11,676 bases of DNA from DASYSA01 sp036003885 (lineage in GTDB: Bacteria; Acidobacteriota; Blastocatellia; UBA7656), in NCBI GenBank assembly GCA_036003885.1, contig DASYSA010000113.1, forward strand, positions 1 through 11,676. Direction: 5' to 3'. The position numbers and the translations under genes are program-made. Under the pieces are notes generated by a model, which did not search any database, had not been told where the DNA came from, and saw nothing but the letters and a program-made list of their open reading frames with translations. This document shows positions 6,242 through 11,676 of the stretch, piece by piece. The stretch's first letter is position 1. Every line of letters begins with the position of its first letter.

Positions 6242-7441
6242 ATGAGAGTTCTCCTTTTCGTTTTGCTTTGCGTCCCAAATAATCTCGCTCAGGATTGGCC
6301 CGAGTTTCGAGGACCGACGGGGCAGGGCATTTCCGATGAACACGGACTGCCTCTGACATGGAACGAGACCAGGAACGTGCGGTGGAAGGTTGCAATTCCG
6401 GGAAGGGGATGGTCCTCACCTGCGATTCAAGGCGATCGGATCTGGCTCACGACAGCTACCGAAGAAGGAAAATCATTGCGCGCGATCTGCGTCGATCGAA
6501 ACACCGGTGCGCTGCTTCAGAATGTTGAGATCTTTCGCCGCAAGGATTTGGGGCAGATCAACGGAAAGAACAGTCATGCGTCGCCGACGCCCGTGCTCGA
6601 AGGCGATCGGATCTATCTGCACTTCGGCGCCCACGGAACGGCGTGTATCACGCAGACGGGTGAAATCGTCTGGAAGACCAGGCTCGAATACGATAACGGT
6701 CAACACGGACCTGGCGGCTCTCCAATCGTCTATGAGAACCTGCTGATCCTGAGCTGCGATGGCCAGGACGTGCAGTTTGTCGTGGCGCTCGACAAGCTCA
6801 CCGGCAAAGTCCGATGGAAGAAGTTCCGCGAGGGATTCCAGGCCTATACGACCCCGCTTGTCATTCGACTTCCTTCAGGCGATCAGCTTGTGAGTCCTGG
6901 CGCATTCCGGACTATCGCGTACGAGCCGCGCACAGGGAAGGAGATATGGCAGGTGACGTACGGCCAGGGGTTCTCAAATGTCCCACGGCCCGTCTATGCG
7001 AATGGACTGGTTTTCCTATGCACCGGATTTCAGGAACCGTCGCTGTTGGCGGTTCGAACAGACGGCCATGGGAACGTGACGAAGACCCACATTGCATGGA
7101 GTCTCAAGCGAGCAGTACCGCTGACGCCATCTCCGCTTCTGGTTGGTGAAGAGCTGTATCTGATCAATGACGGCGGCATCGCGAGCTGTCTGGATGCCAG
7201 GACCGGAAATGAGTATTGGCGAGTTCGCCTGGGCGGCAGCCACTCGGCCTCTCCGATCTACGCGGACGGACGGATCTACTTTCTCAGTGAAGAAGGAGAG
7301 TCGGTGGTAATTGCACCCGGAAGGCAATACAAGGTCCTCGCGACTAACCAGGTCGATGGGGAAACGCTCGCCTCGATGGCTGTATCGGGCGGCTCGATCT
7401 TCATTCGAAGCCGCACCCACCTCTACCGTTTGAGCAACTAG
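6242..7441 (+). CDS. Exported PQQ-like beta-propeller repeat protein
   Basis: The 399-aa product starts with a short signal peptide (MRVLLFVLLCV, likely cut near residues 15-17) and is then built of WD/PQQ-like blades. The N-terminal motif D-W-P-E-F-R-G-P-T-G-Q-G-I-S and the following GLPLTW and V-R-W-K are hallmarks of the PQQ-binding-like family. Blade repeats ending in tryptophan recur: GEIVWK, GKVRWK, GKEIWQ, GNEYWR. Such proteins are abundant in Acidobacteriota and Planctomycetota and mostly lack demonstrated PQQ binding; they may be scaffolds or periplasmic binding proteins. No c-type heme motif C-x-x-C-H is present, so a quinohemoprotein dehydrogenase is unlikely. The ATG lies three bases after the hydrolase stop without a strong Shine-Dalgarno, suggesting translational coupling and a shared job in the periplasm. 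A palindrome starts just after the stop. Fold sure; role unknown. Confidence 0.9.
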   Translation: MRVLLFVLLCVPNNLAQDWPEFRGPTGQGISDEHGLPLTWNETRNVRWKVAIPGRGWSSPAIQGDRIWLTTATEEGKSLRAICVDRNTGALLQNVEIFRRKDLGQINGKNSHASPTPVLEGDRIYLHFGAHGTACITQTGEIVWKTRLEYDNGQHGPGGSPIVYENLLILSCDGQDVQFVVALDKLTGKVRWKKFREGFQAYTTPLVIRLPSGDQLVSPGAFRTIAYEPRTGKEIWQVTYGQGFSNVPRPVYANGLVFLCTGFQEPSLLAVRTDGHGNVTKTHIAWSLKRAVPLTPSPLLVGEELYLINDGGIASCLDARTGNEYWRVRLGGSHSASPIYADGRIYFLSEEGESVVIAPGRQYKVLATNQVDGETLASMAVSGGSIFIRSRTHLYRLSN

Positions 7442-7443
7442 AC

Positions 7444-7542
7444 GGTACGCACGCTTCCAGCGTGCAAAGCTCGGTGCGGTGCCACTTGGAAATACAACGG
7501 CAACCCTCGGAGGCGTGCACGCTGGAAGCGTGCGTACCCAGG
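7444..7542. repeat. REP/MITE-like palindromic element, copy 1
   Basis: Perfect 22-bp inverted arms at 7444-7465 and 7517-7538 (left arm begins GGTACGCACGCTTCCAGCGT) flank a 51-bp spacer. Each arm is itself near-palindromic (CACGCT-TCC-AGCGTG). The right arm with its flank, 7517-7542, is identical over 26 bp to 9803-9828 in copy 2. It lies two bases after the propeller stop and ends seven bases before the next gene, so it could act as a terminator-like or mRNA-stabilising hairpin. No transposase is nearby. Confidence 0.9.
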
Positions 7543-7548
7543 TAACTC

Positions 7549-8154
7549 ATGAGAATCCGAAAGCTACATCGCGCTATTGGACTTGTGCTCCTTCTTCCAT
7601 TTCTCGGATGGACCCTTACCGGATTAGTATTCTTTATTAAGCCGGGATACGAAGGAGCATTCGAATTGCTTCAGCCCAGGACTTATCCGCTGGATGAAAC
7701 TCTGTCAATACGAGCTGATCCAACCTGGCTGGAGTTCAGGTGTCTTCGAACGATTCTGGGAAGCCACTTGCTGGTGCGTACGTCGGAGGGATGGCTCCAT
7801 CTGGACCCTGCCAGCCTCCGTCCCAAAGACAAGCCCACCGAAGATGAGATCCGGTCACTTCTGGCAGACGCATTCTCGTCCCACCCTCAGCGCTACGGAA
7901 ACATCACCAGTATTGCGAACAGTACGATTACGACCGATACGAACACTCGCATCGCGCTCGATTGGAACAGGCTGAGCTTGCAGCAGCGGGGAACAGACAC
8001 GGACCGCATTGATCTCCTCTACCGGATACATTATCTGCAGTGGACCGGCGTGAGGGTAATCGATCGAATACTGGGTCCTCTCGGGCTTGCGATGGTGCTT
8101 TCACTGAGCATCCTGGGTGTTTGCCTTGCGAAAGGTTCTGCAAGGTTGAAGTAA
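7549..8154 (+). CDS. Small PepSY-like two-helix membrane protein
   Basis: The 201-aa product has one membrane helix at each end: about residues 8-30 (AIGLVLLLPFLGWTLTGLVFF) and about 174-195 (LGPLGLAMVLSLSILGVCLA). Between them lies a periplasmic domain of roughly 140 residues. The N-terminal RKLHRAIGLVLLLPFLGWTLTG and the late R-I-H-Y-L-Q-W-T-G-V-R-V-I-D-R-I-L-G resemble PepSY / PepSY_TM proteins, which often accompany iron-uptake or flavin-reductase systems. The protein is shorter than the classical PepSY_TM transporters, so it is a minimal form. No reductase or receptor partner is in the window. The ATG follows a weak GG-rich site (CAGGTAACTC), just after palindrome copy 1. Length, helices and termini look real; family assignment moderate. 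Confidence 0.8.
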   Translation: MRIRKLHRAIGLVLLLPFLGWTLTGLVFFIKPGYEGAFELLQPRTYPLDETLSIRADPTWLEFRCLRTILGSHLLVRTSEGWLHLDPASLRPKDKPTEDEIRSLLADAFSSHPQRYGNITSIANSTITTDTNTRIALDWNRLSLQQRGTDTDRIDLLYRIHYLQWTGVRVIDRILGPLGLAMVLSLSILGVCLAKGSARLK

Positions 8155-8202
8155 TCCAGAGCAGCGTACGGAAAAATGGCTTCGCCCGAGCTAGACGACC
8201 TA

Positions 8203-8231
8203 TTGACTCTGCGCGCGGATTAGCATAGAAG
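8203..8231 (+). promoter_or_regulatory. Candidate sigma-70-type promoter for the DUF4242 gene
   Basis: TTGACT (8203-8208) is followed after 17 bases by TAGAAG (8226-8231). It lies about 50 bases ahead of the ATG at 8280. The layout closely matches the candidate at 4977-5005 (same -35 sequence, same spacing, TAG-initial -10), which makes both slightly more credible. Confidence 0.4.
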
Positions 8232-8279
8232 GATTGATACGAAAAGTTGATCACGAATTCCCCTAAAAGGAGATTAAAG

Positions 8280-8543
8280 ATGACTGTTTACATGGTTGAG
8301 CGTGATTTGCCCGGCGTCACGGTCGAGCAATTGGGTGCTGCCCAAAAAGCGGCAATCGAAAAGGGAAAGGAATTCACGGCGGATGGTAAGGATGTCCGTT
8401 ATATTCGAAGCATCTTTGTTCCAGGCGAATCGAAGTGCATGTGTCTATTTGAAGCGTCAAGCCCTGAACTGGTGCGTGAAATGAATGAAGCGGCGCAGAT
8501 CCCATTCACACGGATCAAAGAGGCACTTGATTTGACGCCGTAG
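8280..8543 (+). CDS. DUF4242 (SCO4226-like) small protein
   Basis: The 87-aa product has the form of the DUF4242 family of small alpha/beta dimeric-barrel-like proteins, one member of which (SCO4226 from Streptomyces) binds nickel. Visible family features are the opening M-T-V-Y-M-V-E-R-D-L-P-G-V-T, a central V-R-Y-I-R-S-I-F-V-P-G-E-S-K, C-M-C-L-F-E-A, and the final helix EMNEAAQIPFTRIKEALDLTP. The Y-x-R-S-x-V-x-x-x-x-K-x-x-C pattern matches the family core. No metal or substrate can be assigned from sequence. Start chosen at ATG 8280 because AGGAGA (8268-8273) sits six bases ahead; an upstream in-frame start at 8247 has none. It seems to be a single-gene unit with its own promoter candidate and a strong palindrome after the stop. 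Fairly sure of family. Confidence 0.85.
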   Translation: MTVYMVERDLPGVTVEQLGAAQKAAIEKGKEFTADGKDVRYIRSIFVPGESKCMCLFEASSPELVREMNEAAQIPFTRIKEALDLTP

Positions 8544-8565
8544 TCGGGAACAACCGGCCTGCCCA

Positions 8566-8661
8566 GGAAGAATAGAGGTCGGGACGAGTGAACTTGTCCC
8601 CGCCCGAGTCCAGGGATCAGGACCGGCGGGGACAAGTCCCTCTTCCCGACTTCTATTCTCC
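8566..8661. terminator. Long imperfect inverted repeat between convergent genes
   Basis: Arms 8566-8604 and 8625-8661 pair over most of their length, with exact stretches GGCGGGGACAAGT, TCCCGAC and TCTATTCT separated by small mismatches and bulges; the loop is about 20 bases. It fills the gap between the convergent DUF4242 and amidohydrolase genes, where a bidirectional terminator would be expected. It lacks a clear T-run and is larger than an ordinary intrinsic terminator, so it may also be a dispersed palindromic element. Confidence 0.6.
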
Positions 8662-8698
8662 TTAGTATGAGCGGTGCAGCCCACCTGTCGCATCTTTC

Positions 8699-9682
8699 TC
8701 AAACGTTGTTCAGTATCGATGACGCGGTACCGCTAAAGATTCTCTGCTTTTCCTGCTCGGGAATCGCCAGATCCTCAATCGAAGAGACTGAGCGCTCGAT
8801 TGAGCCGAGCAGATGCGGATAGTCGCTGCCCATCAACAGATGATCAACTCCCACAAGATCGCGTGCCAGCCTGAGGTTGTGTGAACTGAAGGTCACCGTG
8901 TCGTAATAGAGTCGCTTCAGATAAATGCTCGGCAACTGGTCGATCTTTGCCCGGCACTCGGCGAAGTCACGGAAGCCGTTGTCCAGTCGCTCCATAAGGT
9001 AAGGTATCGCGCCGCCGAGGTGCCCTATGATCCATCGAATATCTGGGAACTCGGCCAGCATGCCGTCGAAACACATTCTCGCGACCGCCAGAGTCGTGTC
9101 GAAGGGAAAGCCAACCAGCGGCCCGAGCACGTATTCCTTGAACGGCTCGGCGGCCACCGGAATCATCGGGTGCAGGAAGATGCAAAGCTTCATCCGGTTG
9201 GCCTCTTCAAAAAATGGCCTGTAAAGAGGCGCCGTAAGCGCCCGCCCTTTGATGTTACTCAGCAGTATCACGCCGTTCATCTTCAATTGATCGATTGACC
9301 GATGAAGCTCCTCCAACGCGTGGCCGGGAGAGTCCATCGGAATCGATGCGAAGCCCTTGAAGCGCTGAGGGTGTCGGGCTATCAGCTCGGCATACCCATC
9401 GTTTATGATTCGCGCGACTTCCGGCTGCCGCGCAGCATCCGCGAAAAAGATATTCGGTGTTGATAGCGACAGCACTTCGACGTCGATGCCGACCCGGTCC
9501 ATGTCCTCAAGCCGTTTGGCGGGGTCGCTCATTGGTGGCGTGATTCCGAAGAAGCGGGCGCCGCCGTAGGTAATGATCGTACGGCCGGTCGGATCCTTGT
9601 CGAATGAGAATTCGGAAGGGATGTCTCGAAGCATCTGAAAGAAGCTGTCGGGGTAGTAATGGGTGTGAACATCGATCTTCAT
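8699..9682 (-). CDS. ACMSD-type amidohydrolase (Amidohydro_2 family)
   Basis: A metal-dependent TIM-barrel hydrolase or decarboxylase of the Amidohydro_2 family, related to 2-amino-3-carboxymuconate-6-semialdehyde decarboxylase and 2,3-dihydroxybenzoate / gamma-resorcylate decarboxylases. The ligand set is complete: H6-T-H8 after strand 1, His171 in F-L-H-P, His221 in G-H-L-G-G (catalytic in ACMSD), and Asp287 in G-S-D-Y-P-H. The length of 327 aa fits the family. The exact aromatic substrate cannot be told. Start set at ATG 9682 because M-K-I-D-V-H-T-H-Y is the canonical beginning and a GGAG lies nine bases upstream. The frame stays open to 9967, but that extension runs through palindrome copy 2 and is not protein-like. 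The gene is alone on its strand and divergent from the outer-membrane barrel gene at 10010. Family very sure. Confidence 0.93.
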   Translation of the reverse strand: MKIDVHTHYYPDSFFQMLRDIPSEFSFDKDPTGRTIITYGGARFFGITPPMSDPAKRLEDMDRVGIDVEVLSLSTPNIFFADAARQPEVARIINDGYAELIARHPQRFKGFASIPMDSPGHALEELHRSIDQLKMNGVILLSNIKGRALTAPLYRPFFEEANRMKLCIFLHPMIPVAAEPFKEYVLGPLVGFPFDTTLAVARMCFDGMLAEFPDIRWIIGHLGGAIPYLMERLDNGFRDFAECRAKIDQLPSIYLKRLYYDTVTFSSHNLRLARDLVGVDHLLMGSDYPHLLGSIERSVSSIEDLAIPEQEKQRIFSGTASSILNNV

Positions 9683-10009
9683 TTGGCTGATCTCCGGATT
9701 TGGAGTTGCGACGAGTTGACGGACCGGCAAGGCTAACATAGGCAGCCGGACCTCGGCCAGCACCTGGGTACGCACGCTTCCAGCGCGCAGCCCTGCGAAA
9801 GGGCACGCTGGAAGCGTGCGTACCCAGGCCTGCCAGATTCTTATTGCGATTGTGGCCATGATACGGCGGTTCATCTGATTGCTTCGATGTTGCTCTTTCA
9901 GCCTGGCAACAATTGCAGAGGCATACCGGTTGCCTGCGATTAAGCGCAACCTCCCGAGCAATACCACGCGTGTTAGTGGGCTACTGAAAGACTCGCTAAA
10001 GGTGAGTCT
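9683..10009. other. Divergent intergenic region with palindrome
   Basis: This 327-bp gap between the divergent amidohydrolase and barrel genes must hold both promoters. I see one clear structure, the palindrome at 9763-9828, but no convincing -35/-10 pair and no small ORF with a ribosome site. The barrel gene's site AAAGGTGAG lies at its right end. Confidence 0.6.
9763..9828. repeat. REP/MITE-like palindromic element, copy 2
   Basis: Inverted arms of 26 bp (9763-9788 and 9803-9828) differ at one position and enclose a 14-base loop with a further CCCT/AGGG pair. The right arm is identical to 7517-7542 of copy 1, but the spacer is much shorter. The shared arms and different spacers suggest a dispersed family of the REP/BIME or MITE type. 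Confidence 0.9.
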
Positions 10010-10552
10010 ATGTTGAGGTCATTCCTGATTGCTTGTGTCCTGGCGGTCGTGTTCTCTTCGAGTGCATTGGCGCAGAAGAACGAGTTGAGCTTGATCATCG
10101 GCGGCGGCAGGCTGTCGAGCGAGAGTGGGAGCATTGGGGCCTCCGCCTGCTCGCTCGCCTATACGAGAAGCCTGATCTCCGGACTCGCCGTCGAGGGTTC
10201 GTTGGACGCCTTCTTCGCGCAGAACGGTACTCCTCCATTTCGTGACGACTTTGGATCAGTGGAGGCTTCGCTTGTTTATCACTTCCTCCCGGTCAAGAAG
10301 ACCCGAACTCTCATCCCCTATGTGACGGCTGGCATCGGAAAAGTGAGCACCGATTTTACCGAGATTCCAGGTGAGAAAATCTACCGGTTTGGCGGGGGAG
10401 TCAAGTACTACCTGAGCGACGGGCACCGGTGGGGAATGCGGATAGAAGTGCGTGACGAGATTACGATAACCGATGGGTCCCAGCGATATCCGGTATCCGG
10501 CTCCCGGCTCACAGTTGTCACCGTGAGGGGCGGAATCTCGTACCGCTTCTGA
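10010..10552 (+). CDS. Small outer-membrane beta-barrel protein
   Basis: The 180-aa precursor has a clear Sec signal peptide (residues 1-21, SSSALA before Q22). The mature part alternates short polar/apolar strands: NELSLIIGGG, ASACSLAYTRSL, LAVEGSLDAFFAQ, VEASLVYHFL, TLIPYVTAGIG, YRFGGGVKYYL, WGMRIEVRDEI and LTVVTVRGGISYRF. It ends in phenylalanine preceded by Y-R, the C-terminal signature used by the BAM complex. This fits an eight-stranded OmpA/OmpW-like or opacity-type barrel of the 'outer membrane beta-barrel domain' class; no OmpA peptidoglycan-binding domain follows. Function unknown. AAAGGTGAG four to five bases before ATG 10010 supports the start. It converges on a set of tiny leftward genes with a long palindrome at its 3' end. 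Fold and location fairly sure. Confidence 0.88.
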   Translation: MLRSFLIACVLAVVFSSSALAQKNELSLIIGGGRLSSESGSIGASACSLAYTRSLISGLAVEGSLDAFFAQNGTPPFRDDFGSVEASLVYHFLPVKKTRTLIPYVTAGIGKVSTDFTEIPGEKIYRFGGGVKYYLSDGHRWGMRIEVRDEITITDGSQRYPVSGSRLTVVTVRGGISYRF

Positions 10553-10674
10553 AGACGAGATCTTCGCCGAGCCAGAGTCCTCTGCCACAAGTGTCAAGGG
10601 TAACGACTAGTACCACAAATGCGTGAGGACGCTGGCGAGATTGGCCAATCGAAGATCCGGCGTTACCTCGTCTT
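10552..10674. repeat. 123-nt imperfect palindrome after the barrel gene
   Basis: Nested inverted stretches share one axis: AAGACGAG (10552-10559) with CTCGTCTT (10667-10674), ATCTTCG (10560-10566) with CGAAGAT (10650-10656), and GCCAGAGTCCTC (10571-10582) with GAGGACGCTGGC (10625-10636, 11 of 12 pairs). The terminal loop is 42 bases. It starts on the last base of the barrel stop codon and overlaps the last codons of the leftward 65-aa gene. It may be a bidirectional terminator or attenuator, a palindromic element or a structured RNA; no T-run is visible. Confidence 0.6.
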
Positions 10675-10860
10675 AGGCGGCGTGCTGTTGAGTATCTTGG
10701 ATTGTTCAATAATTAAGTGAGAGTGTGCTTCGAGGAGGCGGCCCTTCTCACAGAGTGCCTGGATCTCATCGATGAGCGCCTGGCTTTCCTTGCGAAGCGT
10801 CAGGGAGCGCGCAGCCAAATGAACGCAATCACGCTTCACCTTTTTTGCAGTGAGATCCAT
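10663..10860 (-). CDS. Hypothetical 65-aa helical protein
   Basis: Not recognised. From ATG 10860 the product is a charged, mostly helical 65-mer: residues about 15-55 (RSLTLRKESQALIDEIQAL, then EKGRLLEAHSHLIIEQSKIL) have heptad-like spacing of leucine and isoleucine, suggesting a helical hairpin or short coiled coil. One cysteine lies near each end of this part. GAGGGG ends four bases before the ATG, a good ribosome site, which together with sensible composition argues for a real gene. It may share a transcript with the 39-aa ORF upstream (43 bp between). The 3' end lies inside the 123-nt palindrome. No signal peptide or membrane segment. A small adaptor or antitoxin-like role is possible but unsupported. 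Confidence 0.6.
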   Translation of the reverse strand: MDLTAKKVKRDCVHLAARSLTLRKESQALIDEIQALCEKGRLLEAHSHLIIEQSKILNSTPPKTR

Positions 10861-10903
10861 TAGGCCCCTCTTCGCCCAGATGCGGGATCATTTGAGAGTA
10901 CAG

Positions 10904-11023
10904 CTACGCTGTAGATCTGTCGAGGCCGGCGCGGAGCAATCCCTCAAAGGTTTCCAGGATCCAGCTGACGAAGGCGGTGTCCATGAGACCGGGCGAGCTG
11001 GATAGCAACACAGCCTTGGTCAT
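10904..11023 (-). CDS. Hypothetical 39-aa peptide
   Basis: Not recognised and short. ATG 11023 is preceded by GAGGGG eight bases upstream, the same ribosome-site core as the next gene at 10860. The peptide reads M-T-K-A-V-L-L-S-S-S-P-G-L-M-D-T-A-F, then WILETFEGLLRAGLDRS, giving a mildly hydrophobic second half that could be an amphipathic helix. It ends at TAG 10906-10904, 43 bases before the 65-aa gene. It could be a leader peptide for that gene, an independent small protein, or chance. Evidence is limited to the ribosome site, composition and position. Confidence 0.35.
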   Translation of the reverse strand: MTKAVLLSSSPGLMDTAFVSWILETFEGLLRAGLDRSTA

Positions 11024-11215
11024 GGGAGTTTCCCCTCATTGAGTTGGACGTAAACGGCAGGCAGAATGCGGCAGAAGAATGTAGGCCGGGGGATGTGATG
11101 GCAGTTGTTCAGCAAAACTATCTTTCCTGATTTGTACAATATTGAACATCATTCGATCTCAAATGAGCGTAGATCATCAAACACAGCGTATGAGCGGGTT
11201 TGGGTGGGGGTAAAC

Positions 11216-11458
11216 ATGTCTATCAACGTTACGATCAATGGGAAACCCGCGATTCCGACTAAGCTGAAGGGTGAACTGGAGCGGTCGGTGCTCGACGCGA
11301 TCATCGACCAGATCAAGAAAACGATTCGTTCCAGGATAAGCCTCAAGGAATCGCAACAGATCACCCTTCACGTGGTCGGAAGTAATCTTCAGACTCTTGC
11401 TTTTGGCCTTGAGGGACCGGAAGAGATTATAAACCGGGCTCGAGCTGGTTTCGATTAG
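11216..11458 (+). CDS. Hypothetical 80-aa protein
   Basis: Not recognised. From ATG 11216 the product begins with a short strand-like stretch (M-S-I-N-V-T-I-N-G-K-P). A basic amphipathic helix follows (about 17-42: LKGELERSVLDAIIDQIKK and onward), then a strand (QQITLHVVGSN, about 47-57) and a final helical tail (GPEEIINRARAGFD). This beta-alpha-beta-alpha pattern is protein-like for a small cytosolic domain; no signal peptide or membrane helix. The frame stays open to a TTG at 11105, but the upstream part is AT-rich and looks non-coding. A G-run (GTGGGGG) about five bases before 11216 is a weak ribosome site. It is the first of two rightward small genes, divergent from the 39/65-aa pair. Local base use is more AT-rich than the genes to the left, which might mean transfer. 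Confidence 0.6.
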   Translation: MSINVTINGKPAIPTKLKGELERSVLDAIIDQIKKTIRSRISLKESQQITLHVVGSNLQTLAFGLEGPEEIINRARAGFD

Positions 11459-11519
11459 CTTTGATTAGCTCTGTCTCTCAGAGAGCTGGACCGTTGAGCC
11501 TCGGCCAGGAGGAGTTCGA

Positions 11520-11669
11520 ATGATTGCCAACATCTGGAAAGACGGGAAAATTGCCTTTCGGAGTATTGAAGTCTCACGGGTTGACATCTCTAGTTTCTCT
11601 CATGCTCTATCAAGTATCTGGTCCACTATGAAAGGGAGAAGAGCCATAAGAAAAAGCCATGAAGAGTGA
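11520..11669 (+). CDS. Hypothetical 49-aa protein
   Basis: Not recognised. ATG 11520 has an excellent ribosome site, AGGAGG, five or six bases upstream. The product reads M-I-A-N-I-W-K-D-G-K-I-A-F-R-S-I-E-V-S-R, then VDISSFSHALSSIWSTMKG and a very basic tail R-R-A-I-R-K-S-H-E-E. The N-terminal half looks strand-like, the middle a serine-rich amphipathic helix. It follows the 80-aa gene by 61 bp on the same strand. Another ATG at 11659 overlaps its last codons in a different frame and could start a next gene outside the window. It may be a small partner protein or a precursor peptide; nothing in sequence decides this. The ribosome site is the main support. Confidence 0.5.
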   Translation: MIANIWKDGKIAFRSIEVSRVDISSFSHALSSIWSTMKGRRAIRKSHEE

Positions 11670-11676
11670 TTGTCGA

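Noticed and set aside
6242..7441. PQQ-dependent alcohol or glucose dehydrogenase
   Set aside because: Too short, with no heme motif and no dehydrogenase active-site features; a generic PQQ-like propeller fits better.
9683..9967. 95-residue N-terminal extension of the amidohydrolase
   Set aside because: It runs through a palindromic element, and the family's canonical start M-K-I-D-V-H-T-H is at 9682 with a GGAG upstream.
11105..11215. Upstream TTG start for the 80-aa gene
   Set aside because: No ribosome site before 11105, and the added 37 residues are AT-rich and not protein-like.
11659..11676. Start of a further gene at the right edge
   Set aside because: An ATG overlaps the end of the 49-aa gene, but only six codons are visible and no clear ribosome site precedes it.

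Overview
The window is a moderately GC-rich bacterial chromosome segment with a Gram-negative envelope: it has Sec signal peptides, an outer-membrane beta-barrel ending in aromatic Y-R-F, and undecaprenyl and CDP-diacylglycerol synthesis. The PQQ-like propeller protein, the DUF4242 protein, heptanucleotide tandem repeats and dispersed palindromes would fit an Acidobacteriota-type genome (for example Blastocatellia). That placement is inference from gene style, not proof. No tRNA, rRNA, CRISPR array, transposase or integrase is visible.

Left third (1-4264). A 5'-cut class III aminotransferase runs rightward into a leftward housekeeping cluster read pyrE -> truA -> uppS -> cdsA (pyrimidine synthesis, tRNA pseudouridylation, lipid-carrier synthesis, phospholipid precursor synthesis). 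Three of the gaps in or beside this cluster are filled by 7-bp tandem repeats. In each gap one block is followed by a block in the opposite orientation, so each can fold as a long hairpin. One array supplies the last codons of uppS, another the possible N-terminal codons of truA, and the third lies beside a truncated gene.

Middle (4265-8543). A 5'-truncated AlkZ-like (HTH_42) gene remnant is followed by a rightward two-gene unit. The first gene is an exported alpha/beta hydrolase whose cap region holds two complete EF-hand calcium loops, the most unusual protein here. Three bases later comes an exported PQQ-like beta-propeller protein. Beyond a 22-bp inverted-repeat palindrome come a small PepSY-like membrane protein and a DUF4242 protein with a good promoter candidate.

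Right (8544-11676). A leftward ACMSD-type amidohydrolase and a rightward outer-membrane barrel flank a gap holding a second copy of the palindrome. After a 123-nt imperfect palindrome the sequence turns into a run of very short, unrecognised genes in two divergent sets: 39 and 65 codons leftward, 80 and 49 codons rightward. Most have clear ribosome binding sites. This cluster runs off the window and is the part least explained by known families.
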